Below, one piece after another: positions 8,423 through 17,636 of a stretch of 48,818 nucleotides of DNA. A program made the position numbers and the translations under genes. The first letter of the stretch is position 1. Every line of letters starts with the position of its first letter. The stretch lies in contig NZ_SMKC01000011.1 in NCBI RefSeq assembly GCF_004348315.1, positions 1 through 48,818 of the forward strand, given 5' to 3'. The notes beneath the pieces are model-generated. The model worked only from the letters and a program-made list of their open reading frames with translations. It did not search any database and was not told where the DNA came from. This DNA comes from Streptomyces sp. 8K308 (GTDB lineage Bacteria > Actinomycetota > Actinomycetes > Streptomycetales > Streptomycetaceae).

Positions 8423-9070
8423 TCACCACCTCGGATCGCGGACGTTGCCGTAGCCGCCGCCGCGTGGTCGGTCCTCGAAGTGCAGGTGTGGCCCGGTGAC
8501 GTTGCCGGTGGCGCCGACGCGGCCGAGCCGCTGGCCGGCGATGACGCGGGTGCCGGTGCGCACCTCGCGCGCGGAGAGGTGGCAGTAGACGTAGTCCCGG
8601 CCGTTGTCGGCGCGCAGGCCGAGCCACTTGCCGTAGGCGCCGCCGTTGTCGTTGGACCAGACGATGGTGCCGGAGAGCACGGCGACCACCGGCGTGCCGG
8701 TCGGCGCGGCGTAGTCGTCGCCGGTGTGGAAGCCGGCGGCGTAGCGGCTGTTCCTGACCCCGTAGGGATACGTGACCGACCGTCCTGGCACGGGTGAGGA
8801 GACCCGCCCGCTCTTGGACCCGGAGTCGGCGCGGCTGTCCGTGAAGCCGAGCCGGGCGAACGTCTGTGGCCCGGGCAGCCCGTCGGCGCCGCTGCCGCTC
8901 CATCCCCGCGCCCGCTGGAACGCGGCGCAGGCGGCCTTGGTCTGGTCCCCGTAGTAGCCGGTGGCCCCGGCCGGGATCCGGTGGCCCCGGCTGATGAGCG
9001 CCCGCTGGAACGCGGTGACGCAGGAGTCGCTCTTCCCGAACTTCACGTGCGCGAAGTTGATCGCGGGCAT
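8423..9070 (-). CDS. Peptidoglycan-binding domain plus M23 endopeptidase, no signal peptide
   Basis: A 215-residue two-domain protein. The N-terminal part (about 1-75) is a peptidoglycan-binding-like domain (AFQRALISRGH, AAFQRARGWSG, DGLPGPQTFARLG). The C-terminal part (about 95-215) is an M23 zinc endopeptidase with HTGDDY near residue 115 and HLHFE near 193, which cleaves peptide cross-bridges of peptidoglycan. The start ATG has a GGGGGAA ribosome site, and the protein begins MPAINFAHVKFG with no signal peptide or membrane helix. That layout is common in Streptomyces phage endolysins and in related chromosomal genes, so it may be a captured lysin needing a holin, or a protein released by lysis. 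No holin or other phage gene is adjacent. Confidence 0.88.
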   Translation of the reverse strand: MPAINFAHVKFGKSDSCVTAFQRALISRGHRIPAGATGYYGDQTKAACAAFQRARGWSGSGADGLPGPQTFARLGFTDSRADSGSKSGRVSSPVPGRSVTYPYGVRNSRYAAGFHTGDDYAAPTGTPVVAVLSGTIVWSNDNGGAYGKWLGLRADNGRDYVYCHLSAREVRTGTRVIAGQRLGRVGATGNVTGPHLHFEDRPRGGGYGNVRDPRW

Positions 9071-9142
9071 GGTTCCCCCATGTCAATTGGGCGTGGATCG
9101 TGCTCCTTTGGAAGGTGATTCTGGCCGCTAATTGTCCGGCAC

Positions 9143-10310
9143 ATGACGATAACGGACAAGGGGGTCAGCGCGCTGCGTGCGCGTGGACGCCACATCCCGC
9201 GTCGCCGCTCAGCGTGTTGTTCAGCGGACGTCTCGGCGATCGAGCGGGGGCGTCGTCGGGTGACGTCGCGGGAGGCGCGGCAGCGGATCGTCGAGGGCCT
9301 TCGCGTTCCCGCCGAACTCCCGAGTGGCGAGGGGCCGGTGGCGAGGCTCGCCCTGCCCGACGTGGCGCCGGAGCCGGAGCTGCTGGAGCGGGTGGCGGGG
9401 GTGGTCGAGGACGGCCGGCGGGTGGATGGGGCGACGTTGGACTGGTTGGAACGGCTGCTCGCGGAGCACCGGCGGGCGGAGGACGTCATCGGTTCGCGGC
9501 CGCTGGTCGGGGTGATGCGGCGGCAGTTGGACACGGTCGTCGCCCTACACGGCCGGGCCCGGGGAGAGTTGGCTACCCGGCGTGGTGCGACTCGCGGCCG
9601 AGCACGCGCAGTTCCTCGGGTGGATGGCACAGGACCAGGACGAGACCGGGGCGGCCCTGGCCTGGTATGACCGCTCGCACGAGTGGGCCCTGGAGGCCGG
9701 GGACCCGAACATGGCCGCGAGCACGCTCAACATGAAGGCGCACATGGCCTGGTCCAGGAGGCGTGCCGAGCGGTGCGTCGGCTTGGCCGAGGCGTCCCGC
9801 TGGTCCGCGCCCGGGGCGTCGCTCGGGGTGCGGGGCATGGCGGCACAGATGGCCGGCCGCGGGCAGGCCCTCGCGGTGCGAGGGGACGACGCCCGCCGAG
9901 TCCTCGACGAGGCAGAGGAGTTGATCGGCCGCGCGGCGGAGCGGCCGGAGGACGAGCCGCCCTGGCCGTACTTCTACGACGAGACGTGGTTCACCCTGCA
10001 ACGCGGCATGGCCCTGATGCACCTGCGGGCCTGGCCGCGGGCGATCGAGCACCTCACCGCCGGGCTCGCCGCGCTCTCCGGCGACTACCGGCGCGACCGC
10101 ACCTGGTACCGGGCCTGCCTGGCCCGCTCCCTCGCCGGCGCCGGCGAGCCGGACGCGGCGTTGGCCCTCGCCCTGGACATCGTCCCCCACGCCGCCGAGG
10201 TTGGCCGGCCGCACTCGTGGAACGAACTCCACACCACCCCAGCGATGTTGCTCCGTAGGGCTCCCCGAGCCCGCCGGCACCTCGTCGCGGCGCTCAGGGC
10301 GGAGGGCTGA
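9143..10310 (+). pseudogene. XRE-family regulator with TPR-like C-terminus, frameshifted
   Basis: Remnant of a helix-turn-helix regulator of the large Streptomyces XRE/TPR class. The N-terminal frame (from ATG 9143) keeps the end of the HTH (DVSAIERGRRRVTSREARQR), but the first HTH helices are unrecognisable. It continues to GRARGELATR near 9578, where the sense moves to the next frame (VVRLAAEHAQFLGWMAQDQ and onward) and carries helical repeats to TGA at 10308-10310. A one-base insertion (or two-base loss) around 9578-9582 explains the switch. Both the damaged HTH and the shift suggest loss of function. The gene overlaps the opposite remnant by 17 bases at its 3' end. Confidence 0.75.
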
Positions 10311-10785
10311 CCGCGCCGAACTCAGCGGCCCGAGGGGCCGTCCCGCGACACGTCACCGCGAGGGGGGCGTCGAGGTGGCCGGGGACGAGGAGGCCCGTCT
10401 CGTAGGCGGCGATGACGGCTTGGGCACGGTCGCGCAGGCCGAGTTTCGTGAGGACGTTGCTCACATGGGTCTTGGCCGTGTGTTCGCTGACCACCAGGGT
10501 GGCGGCGATCTCCGCGTTGGACAGGCCGCGGCCGAGAAGCCGCAGGGTTTCCCGCTCGCGGCCGGTGAGGAGGGACAGCAGCTCGGTTCGTGGTGGGCGT
10601 GGGGTTCGGCCCGAGGTGAACGCGGCGATGAGGGTGCGGGTGATGGAGGGGGGCCAGGAGGGATTGGCCCGCCACGGCGACCCGGACGGCGTGGACGAGG
10701 TCGTCCCGCCGCACGTCCTTGAGGAGGAAGCCGCTGGCGCCGGCGCTGAGCGCGTCGAAGACGTAGTGGTCCTCACCGTGTGCAG
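10294..10785 (-). pseudogene. Response regulator remnant (half receiver plus LuxR HTH), frameshifted
   Basis: The C-terminal half of a NarL-type response regulator. The LuxR HTH (LTGRERETLRLLGRGLSNAE and onward to RDRAQAVIAAYETGLLVPG) is intact in one frame. The end of the receiver (EDHYVFDALSAGASGFLLKD, then RRDDLVHAVRVAVAGQSLLAP) is in another. The switch falls in a run of six identical bases at about 10648-10653; five would restore the frame. The first half of the receiver, including the phosphorylatable Asp, is missing. It is joined directly to a piece of another coding sequence, so the gene is dead whatever the cause of the frameshift. Confidence 0.78.
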
Positions 10786-10896
10786 GAAGAGCAGCGGCGC
10801 GGTCTGGGCGATGGTGGTGGCGGCCGCCAGCAGCGCGTCCGACCAGGGAGAACCCAGCAGGCGGCGGAGCCGGGGGACGGCGGGTGGTACGGGCAC
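10786..10896 (-). pseudogene. N-terminal scrap, probably of the partner sensor kinase
   Basis: About 35 codons from GTG 10896 read VPVPPAVPRLRR, then LLGSPWSDALLAAATT and AQTAPLLF, which looks like the start of a sensor kinase with its first membrane helix. The sequence then breaks off and continues as the second half of a response regulator receiver. A single internal deletion removing the rest of the kinase and the first half of the regulator would produce this join. The identity as a kinase is inferred from position and hydrophobicity, not from a conserved motif. Confidence 0.45.
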
Positions 10897-10928
10897 GAGC
10901 CCGGATTCTCCCACTGGGCCGGGTGGAT

Positions 10929-11504
10929 TCAGCCGCGCGCGAGAGCGACCGGGGCGGACGCGGGCGTGACGCGGGCGAGGCCCGCGAACAGCAGCAGACC
11001 GACGACCGGCAGCAGATCGTGGCTCACCGGGGCGACGAACACCGCCAGGGTCACGGCCGCCGCACGCCACCAGGGAACGACGCGGGCCACCGCGAGCCGG
11101 CAGACCAGGACGAGCAGCCCGAGGAAGAACAGCACGGGGCCCGCCTCGTAGACGGCGATGTCCACGCCTGGCAGGTTGTGCGCGTCGACGAACATGCGCC
11201 GCATGTCGTCGTGGTCGGCCGCCAGCAGGCCGATGACGAGGTCGATCGAGATCTGGGCCAGGGAGCAGGCGACGCCGACGAACGCGGCGACGACGGTGAC
11301 CGTCGCGAACGCGCCGCGGCCCGCCAGCCGCCGCAGTTCTTACAGCACCCACCCCAAGAGGAGCAGGGACAGGAGGAAGGCCGCGTGCCCGGCAGTCCAC
11401 GCCGGGCCGGGACCGCGCTCCCCGTCCACGCCGTCGAGGGCCCGGATGAGCCCATAGGCGGTGACCAGGAGCGGAGCGAGGAGGAAGGCGATGGAGGTAC
11501 GCAT
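10929..11504 (-). pseudogene. Membrane protein with an in-frame TAA
   Basis: A hydrophobic protein of about 191 codons starting at ATG 11504 (MRTSIAFLLAPLLVTAYG), with four or five membrane helices. The frame is interrupted by TAA at 11340-11342, right after LLLLGWVL. The same frame resumes at once with ELRRLAGRGAFATVTVVAAF and runs to TGA at 10929-10931. A one-base change such as TAC to TAA explains it. Reinitiation is possible at the ATG of MRRMFVDAHNLPG (11204), giving a 91-residue fragment. The family was not recognised. Confidence 0.72.
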
Positions 11505-11604
11505 GCCCTCGATCCTCGGCACGGCGCCCGCGCCGGACATCGCCGACGCGACCCATTGTCGGCCTCCCCCGCGCGAGGGACGGCCCAGAGCGAGTCGGAT
11601 CGCG

Positions 11605-12480
11605 TCAGATCACCGGTGGGCGGCCGAGGCGTGTCATGCGCCAGACCGTGCGCCAGCGGATGGGGCGGCGGGGACCGCACGGGTGGCGGAGGCCCTCGGC
11701 GAAGCCGGCGAACCAGGCGCGGAGGCCGGGGAGGGAGCGGTTGCGGGCGACGGTGAGGAGGAACCAGGTGGTGAGGTAGGCGGGGATCAGCGGCAGCGGC
11801 AGGTGGCGGCGGGCGAGCCAGACGCGGTTGCGGGCGGTCATGCGGTAGTAGACGGCGTGCCGCGCCGGCGACGTGCGGGGGTGTTGGAGCAGCAGGGCCG
11901 GCTCGTAGACGACCTTCCAGCCGGCGTCCAACGCGCGCCAGGCGAGGTCGGTCTCCTCGTGCGCGAAGAAGAACTCCTCCGGCCAGCCGCCGGTCTCCTC
12001 AAGCATGCGGGCGGAGAGCGCGTGGCCGCCGCCGAGGAAGGTGGTGACCTCGCCGGCCCGCATCGGGTCGCCGGCACGGAGCCGTGGCACGTGGCGGCGC
12101 TGGGTGTGGCCGGTCTCGTCGGCGATGCGGAAGCTGACGATGCCGAGTTCGGGGTCGGCCGCGTACATCTCCTGGATGCGGGTGAAGACGTCGTCGTCGA
12201 CGAGCAGCCCGTCGTCGTCCAGGTCGATGACGACGTCGACGTCGCCGAAGGCCCGCAGCGTGGCGAGGGCGGCGTTGCGGCCGCCGGTGACGCCCCGGTT
12301 CTCCGGGAGTTCGACGGTGGAGACGGGCGCCGGGTAGTCGGGCAGCTCGGTGCCGTTGCCGACGACCACGACGCGGGTGGCGGGCGTGTGCTGGCGGGCC
12401 ACGGACTCCAACAGCGCGGCGACCTCGGCCGGGCGGTCGCCCATGGTGAGGATCGCGACACCCAGGCGTGGTGATGACAC
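11605..12480 (-). CDS. Glycosyltransferase family 2
   Basis: A 291-residue GT2-type transferase that would move a sugar from a nucleotide donor to an acceptor at the membrane surface. The nucleotide-binding start is LGVAILTMGDRP (residues 6-17), the conserved ENRGVTGGRNAAL segment follows at 60-72, the metal-binding acidic stretch DLDDD is at 86-90, and the acceptor-side motif FFFAHEETDLAWR lies near 180-195. The C-terminal region is basic, with a hydrophobic stretch LPLIPAYLTTWFLL that may anchor it. I chose the GTG at 12480 because GGGAG lies five bases upstream; the frame extends further to 12525. It looks intact although both neighbouring regions are decayed. Confidence 0.9.
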   Translation of the reverse strand: MSSPRLGVAILTMGDRPAEVAALLESVARQHTPATRVVVVGNGTELPDYPAPVSTVELPENRGVTGGRNAALATLRAFGDVDVVIDLDDDGLLVDDDVFTRIQEMYAADPELGIVSFRIADETGHTQRRHVPRLRAGDPMRAGEVTTFLGGGHALSARMLEETGGWPEEFFFAHEETDLAWRALDAGWKVVYEPALLLQHPRTSPARHAVYYRMTARNRVWLARRHLPLPLIPAYLTTWFLLTVARNRSLPGLRAWFAGFAEGLRHPCGPRRPIRWRTVWRMTRLGRPPVI

Positions 12481-12586
12481 GGGCACTCCCACAGCTCGGC
12501 GACAGCTGCCGGAAGCTTTCGGCAACTTCCGAGATGCTAGCCGTTCACCCTCCCGTGGGGTTCACGCAACCCTGGGGAACGTGCTG

Positions 12587-13083
12587 TCAAGGAGTGTGCG
12601 ACGCGATGGCCGCGTCGATCACGGCGACTCGCCGGGCGAGGTCGGCGGCGGGCACCTCGACGAGCTCGTAGCCGAGATCGCGGTAGGTCTCCTCGTGGAG
12701 CCGCTCGAAGGCCAGGGACTCCTCGAAGCTGATCCGCCGGGCCGGCGTCGGCTCGCAGAGGCCCAGGTTGCGGACGAAGAACACCCGCCGCTCGTAGACG
12801 CCCTCGGTGGCGATCCGGGCGAGCTCGGCCCTGAGCGCCCGGGTCACGGGGAGTCCCAGGTGGGCGGCGAGGGCGAGGGTGCAGACCGGCGACCTGTCGT
12901 ACACCTGGACCGCCGCCGACGCGGCCAGCTGGCGCCGCCGCTGGAGCGCGACGATCTCGTCGACGAAGAACGGGCGCCGCCACGGCTCGTCCACGCCCCG
13001 GGTGTGTGCCTGGGCGATGACCGCCGTCGCCGCCTCCTCGACGACGTGGTGGCCGAGCTCGGCCAGGCGCCGCACCGGCCAGC
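12587..13083 (-). pseudogene. AAA-type NTPase, 3' part without the P-loop
   Basis: About 164 codons read as the C-terminal part of a small AAA_28-like NTPase: RLAELGHHVVEEAATAVIAQ, then RRPFFVDEIVALQRRRQ, YDRSPVCTLALAAHLG and FEESLAFERLHEETYRDLG. Members of this group begin with a Walker A P-loop about ten residues before the RLAELGH segment. Here that N-terminus is gone and the frame instead joins the end of another gene fragment. Without a P-loop it cannot bind nucleotide. It ends at TGA 12587-12589. The function of the original is unknown. Confidence 0.7.
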
Positions 13084-13704
13084 AGCAGGGCCTCGCCCAA
13101 CCGGGCGCAGGCGGAGTTCGCCCTCGATGCGGAATCCGTCGTCGCCCACGATGCCGCCGCCGAGCTCCATCCTTGAGCCGTCGAGAGCCACTCCGCCGGG
13201 GTTGGAGAGGTGGGCGTCCTGGAGCAGCAGGCCGCCGTCGAGCCGCGCGTCGTACAGGGCGATGCCCGGAGCCGTGATCCGGGTGTGCATCAGGTCGAGG
13301 TTGCCGCCCTCCACGATGATCCGGCCCGCGCGGAGGCCAGGGAGATGGGAGCCGGCGAAGCCGGTCATCCGCAGCCGGGCCCCGTACAGCTGGGGTTTCC
13401 GCTCGAACCAGCAGCGTTCGAGCCGCAGCACGCAGCAGGCCTCGGCGAACTCGAGCCGCAGTTTGCCGGTGACGCGGGCGCACACCAGGTGGACCACCGA
13501 GGTCTCGCCGGCCCGGGCCTCGGCGCCGCCGAGCACCAGGGCACGCACCACCTCGGCGCGCACCGCGCGCTCGGCGCCCCACCGCTCGCCGCCGGCCGGG
13601 CCGTCCGCCACCGGGTCGCCGGTGCGCAGGTCCACCCGCTCGCCGATGGCGAAGGCGTCCCACAACAGGCGCTCGGGCGGCGTGAGTTCGGCGCACGACA
13701 GCAT
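13084..13704 (-). pseudogene. Pentapeptide-like repeat protein ('membrane-associated oxidoreductase'), 5' part
   Basis: From ATG 13704 about 200 codons (MLSCAELTPPERLLWDAFAI and onward) encode a repeat-rich protein with motifs such as GKLRLEFA, GGLLLQDAHL and GVALDGSRMEL. This is a type often called membrane-associated oxidoreductase in Streptomyces, although a redox role is not evident. After RIEGELRLR, near 13105, the expected continuation RLGEALLLAGA is in another frame. Loss of about five bases between short CGC repeats would explain that. Only about eight codons later the sequence changes into the truncated NTPase. So the gene is frameshifted and lacks its 3' part. Confidence 0.65.
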
Positions 13705-13736
13705 CAATGCACGGTACCGGGACCGGCACCCGGACG

Positions 13737-14936
13737 TCAGGACGGGCGGACGCCGGCGTAGAACGGCATGGTGTCGATGGACTCGTAGCGGACCACGGCG
13801 CCCGGCTTGGGGGCGTGGATCATCATGCCGTCGCCGACGTAGAGGCCGACGTGGCTGATGTCGTCGTAGAAGAAGACGAGGTCGCCCGGTCGCAGCGCGT
13901 CGCGCGAGACGCGGCTGCCGGCGTCGACCTGGTCCCAGGTGACGCGGGGCAGTTCGACGCCGGCGGCGCGCCAGGCGGCCTGGGTGAGGCCGGAGCAGTC
14001 GTAGGAGTTGGGCCCGGTGGCGCCCCACACGTACGGCTTGCCGAGCTGGGACTCGGCGAAGGCGATGGCGGCCTCGGCGCCGCTGGCGTCGGGGGCCGGG
14101 GCGGACGGCGCCTCGACGCTCTCCTCCGCGGCCTCCGCCTCGGCGGCGGCCTCCTCGGCCGCGGCGCGCTCGGCGGCCAGCCGCTCCTGCCGCCGGCGCT
14201 CGGCCTCGGCGGCCTGGCGCTCGGCCTCCTCCCGCTCGAGCCGCTCCAACTCGTCGAGCTCGGCCTGTTCCTCGGCCGACAGGTCGTCGAGCATCGCGCG
14301 GGCCTCGGCCAGCATGGACTGGACGGACTCCTGCTGCCGCTGGAGCTCGGCCTGCCGCTCCTCGAGCGCGGCCAGCGCCGCGCCGGCCTCCTCGCCCTGG
14401 GCGGTGGCGGCCTCCTGCCGCTCGGTGAAGTCGGCGAGCGCCTGCCGCTGCGCGTCGCCGAGCCGGTCCAGGGTGTGGGTGCGGTCGAAGAAGGCCCGCG
14501 GGTCGGTGGAGAGCAGCAGCGCCGCGGTGTCGCTCACCGCGCCGCCCCCGCCGGTGCGGTACTGCGCGGCGGCGAACGAGCCGAGCGTCCGCCGGGCCTC
14601 GTTGACCCGCTCGGCGGCCTGCGCGGCCTCGGTCAGCAGCCCGTCGACGGTCTCCTGCTGCGCCTCGACCGCCTCCTGGGCCTCGTTGTAGTGCTGGGTG
14701 GCGGTGCCGGCCTCCCGGTAGAGGCGGTCGACCTCGGCCCGCACCTCGACGGCCCGCTCGTGCGCGGCCTCGGCACGCTCACGTTGCTCCTCGATCGACC
14801 CGTCGTCGGCGGACGCGGCCCGGCTGAGCAGCGTCATCGAGGCCAGCGCCGCGGCACCCACGCCCACGACGCCCCGGCGCCCGGCCGGGGACTCGAGCAG
14901 TGCGGTGCGGCCGCGTGGCTTGCGGTGGGAACCCAA
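13737..14936 (-). CDS. NlpC/P60 peptidoglycan endopeptidase with coiled-coil N-domain
   Basis: A 399-residue exported cell-wall hydrolase of the RipA/PcsB type. A twin-basic N-terminus followed by GVVGVGAAALASM forms the signal peptide (cleavage near ASA, about residue 43). A long coiled coil rich in Glu, Gln and Ala (about 45-280) follows, then an NlpC/P60 cysteine peptidase (about 285-399) with the nucleophile in YDCSGL near 313 and the histidine in SHVGLYVGDG. It would cleave within stem peptides, and the coiled coil commonly keeps such enzymes inhibited until activated. The start chosen is TTG at 14936, because GAAGGAG lies nine bases upstream and homologues begin near the SHRKPR motif; the open frame extends upstream to 15158. 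It is divergent from pcrA. Confidence 0.92.
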   Translation of the reverse strand: MGSHRKPRGRTALLESPAGRRGVVGVGAAALASMTLLSRAASADDGSIEEQRERAEAAHERAVEVRAEVDRLYREAGTATQHYNEAQEAVEAQQETVDGLLTEAAQAAERVNEARRTLGSFAAAQYRTGGGGAVSDTAALLLSTDPRAFFDRTHTLDRLGDAQRQALADFTERQEAATAQGEEAGAALAALEERQAELQRQQESVQSMLAEARAMLDDLSAEEQAELDELERLEREEAERQAAEAERRRQERLAAERAAAEEAAAEAEAAEESVEAPSAPAPDASGAEAAIAFAESQLGKPYVWGATGPNSYDCSGLTQAAWRAAGVELPRVTWDQVDAGSRVSRDALRPGDLVFFYDDISHVGLYVGDGMMIHAPKPGAVVRYESIDTMPFYAGVRPS

Positions 14937-15200
14937 GGCCGGTGTCTCCTTCGTACCTGCCCGCTCACCGGTCGGTTCCCCACGCCCGCTGGCCCGTCGG
15001 CTGGCCAGCCAATCCCTCGCGTGCCCGATGGAACGGCGGCGGCCCGCGGGGCCGGGTTCGACCTCCGGGGAACGAGCCACCCGCGGTGCACGGTAGCCAC
15101 CCGACGAAGGCTTTGGGAAGACTGATGTGCGATATGCCCGAAACCAATTCGTGACCATGCCGGGTCGGCGCGGCGCCCCCGCCCCCTAGACTCGGGGGTG

Positions 15201-17636
15201 ATGAGCGGCCTCTTCGACGACAGCGCACTGGCGGGCCTCGGACCCCTGGGGGGACACGAGGAGCCGCCACCACCCGAGCCCGACGCCCACGTGTACGAGT
15301 ACGAGCACGAGCGGGAGGAGATCCCGGACGACCTGTTCGCCGGCACCTTCGCCGAGCCGGGGCGGGCCGAGGAGGACGCCTACTACCGCAACGGCGCGCG
15401 CAAGCCGGTCGGCGACCCGGCGGCGCTGATCGACGGGCTGAACGAACAGCAGCGCGCCGCCGTCACGCACAGTGGTTCGCCGCTGCTCATCGTGGCCGGT
15501 GCCGGCTCGGGGAAGACCCGCGTGCTGACGCACCGCATCGCCTACCTGCTGGCGGCGCGGGACGCGCACCCCGGACAGATCCTGGCGATCACCTTCACTA
15601 ACAAGGCCGCCGGCGAGATGAAGGAGCGCGTCGAGGAGCTCGTCGGGCCGCGCGCCAACGCGATGTGGGTGATGACCTTCCACAGCGCCTGCGTCCGCAT
15701 CCTGCGCCGCGAGAGCAAGCTGCTCGGCTTCACCTCCAGCTTCTCCATCTACGACGCGGCCGACTCCAAGCGTCTGATGGCGCTGGTCTGCCGGGACCTC
15801 GACCTCGACCCCAAGCGGTTCCCGCCCAAGTCGTTCAGCGCCAAGATCTCCAACCTGAAGAACGAGCTGATCGACCACGAGGACTTCGCCGCCCGGGCGT
15901 CCGACCAGTTCGAGAAGACCCTGGCCGAGGCGTACACCCTCTACCAGTCGCGGCTGCGCGAGGCCAACGCGCTGGACTTCGACGACATCATCATGACCAC
16001 CGTCCATCTGCTGGACGCCTTCCCGGACGTCGCCGAGCACTACCGGCGCCGCTTCCGGCACATCCTGGTCGACGAGTACCAGGACACCAACATCGCCCAG
16101 TACACGCTGATCAAGCTGCTGGTCGGCACCGAGGACCCGGGCGAGCTGTGCGTGGTGGGCGACGCGGATCAGTCGATCTACGCCTTCCGCGGCGCCACCA
16201 TCCGCAACATCCTCCAGTTCGAGGAGGACTTCCCCAACGCCACCACGCTGCTGCTCGAGCGCAACTACCGCTCAACGCAGACCATCCTCTCCGCCGCCAA
16301 CGCCGTCATCGCGCGCAACGAGGACCGCCGCCCCAAGAACCTGTGGACGGACGAGGGCGCCGGCGCCCGCATCACCGGCTACGTCGCCGACACCGAGCAC
16401 GACGAGGCGCAGTTCGTCTCCGACGAGATCGACCGGCTCACCGACGCGGGCGACGCCAAGCCGGGCGACGTGGCCGTCTTCTACCGCACCAACGCCCAGT
16501 CCCGGGTCTTCGAGGAGGTGTTCATTCGGGTCGGCCTGCCCTACAAGGTGGTCGGCGGCGTCCGCTTCTACGAGCGCCGCGAGGTCCGCGACGTGCTCGC
16601 CTACCTGCGGGTGCTGGCCAACCCCGAGGACACGGTGCCGCTGCGCCGCATCCTCAACGTGCCCAAGCGCGGCATCGGCGACCGCGCGGAGGCGATGATC
16701 GAGGCGTTGGCGCTGCGCGAGCGGATCTCGTTCGCCCAGGCGCTGCGCCGGGTCGACGAGGCGTACGGCATGGCGGCCAGGTCGGCCAACGCGGTCAAGC
16801 GGTTCAACGTGCTGCTCGAGGAGTTGCGCACCGTCGTCGAGTCGGGCGCAGGGCCGGCCACCGTGCTGGAGGCGGTGCTGGAACAGACGGGCTATCTCGC
16901 CGAGTTGCAGGCGTCCACCGATCCGCAGGACGAGACGCGGATCGAAAACCTTCAGGAACTCGCGGCCGTGGCGCTGGAATTCGAGCAGGCTCGCGATGAG
17001 GACAATCCCGGCACGCTGGCCGAGTTTTTGGAGCGAGTGGCGCTGGTCGCCGATTCCGACGAGATCCCGGACGAGGCGGAGGACGGCGGAGTCATCACGT
17101 TGATGACGCTGCACACCGCCAAGGGCCTGGAATTCCCCGTGGTGTTCCTCAGCGGCATGGAGGACGGCGTTTTCCCCCATATGCGCTCGCTGGGAAAGAC
17201 CAAGGAGTTGGAGGAGGAGCGCCGGCTCGCCTACGTCGGCATCACCCGGGCCCGCAAGCGGCTCTACGTGACCCGCTCCACGATGCGCAGCGCCTGGGGG
17301 CAGCCGCAGCACAACCCGCCGTCCAGGTTCCTCGACGAGATCCCCGAGGAGCATCTCGACTGGCGGCGCACGGGATCCGCCGTGTCGGCCCCGGTACCCT
17401 CCGTGGCCAGCACTCCCGGGTCGGCGCCGCGCGCCCGCGGCTTCGCCACCGGGCGCGTCAAGGACCGGCCGATCGTGGCGCTCGCGCCGGGCGACCGGGT
17501 GACGCACGACACCTTCGGCATGGGCCGGGTCATCTCGGTGCAGGGCAGCGGCGATCGGGCCGAGGCGACCATCGACTTCGGCGGCGAGAAGCCCAAGCGG
17601 CTGCTGCTGCGATACGCCCCGGTCGAAAAGCTTTGA
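15201..17636 (+). CDS. pcrA: ATP-dependent DNA helicase PcrA/UvrD
   Basis: An 811-residue superfamily 1 3'-5' helicase acting in nucleotide-excision and recombination repair. An acidic N-terminal extension of about 75 residues is followed by the Q motif region LNEQQRAAV, Walker A AGAGSGKT, motif Ia ITFTNKAAGEMKER, Walker B DEYQDTN, motif III GDADQSIYAFRGA, motif IV NYRS, motif V TLHTAKGLEFPVVFL and motif VI YVGITRARK. The C-terminus has a Tudor-like fold (DRVTHDTFGMGRV to YAPVEKL) that binds RNA polymerase in related proteins. ATG 15201 is preceded in frame by GTG 15198; either may start. It stands alone and divergent from the NlpC/P60 gene. Confidence 0.97.
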   Translation: MSGLFDDSALAGLGPLGGHEEPPPPEPDAHVYEYEHEREEIPDDLFAGTFAEPGRAEEDAYYRNGARKPVGDPAALIDGLNEQQRAAVTHSGSPLLIVAGAGSGKTRVLTHRIAYLLAARDAHPGQILAITFTNKAAGEMKERVEELVGPRANAMWVMTFHSACVRILRRESKLLGFTSSFSIYDAADSKRLMALVCRDLDLDPKRFPPKSFSAKISNLKNELIDHEDFAARASDQFEKTLAEAYTLYQSRLREANALDFDDIIMTTVHLLDAFPDVAEHYRRRFRHILVDEYQDTNIAQYTLIKLLVGTEDPGELCVVGDADQSIYAFRGATIRNILQFEEDFPNATTLLLERNYRSTQTILSAANAVIARNEDRRPKNLWTDEGAGARITGYVADTEHDEAQFVSDEIDRLTDAGDAKPGDVAVFYRTNAQSRVFEEVFIRVGLPYKVVGGVRFYERREVRDVLAYLRVLANPEDTVPLRRILNVPKRGIGDRAEAMIEALALRERISFAQALRRVDEAYGMAARSANAVKRFNVLLEELRTVVESGAGPATVLEAVLEQTGYLAELQASTDPQDETRIENLQELAAVALEFEQARDEDNPGTLAEFLERVALVADSDEIPDEAEDGGVITLMTLHTAKGLEFPVVFLSGMEDGVFPHMRSLGKTKELEEERRLAYVGITRARKRLYVTRSTMRSAWGQPQHNPPSRFLDEIPEEHLDWRRTGSAVSAPVPSVASTPGSAPRARGFATGRVKDRPIVALAPGDRVTHDTFGMGRVISVQGSGDRAEATIDFGGEKPKRLLLRYAPVEKL

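Noticed and set aside
14937..15197. c-di-AMP (ydaO-type) riboswitch before the NlpC/P60 gene
   Set aside because: Some actinobacterial wall-hydrolase genes carry it, and GGGGAACC with a nearby GTGA is present, but the other conserved blocks and their order are missing.
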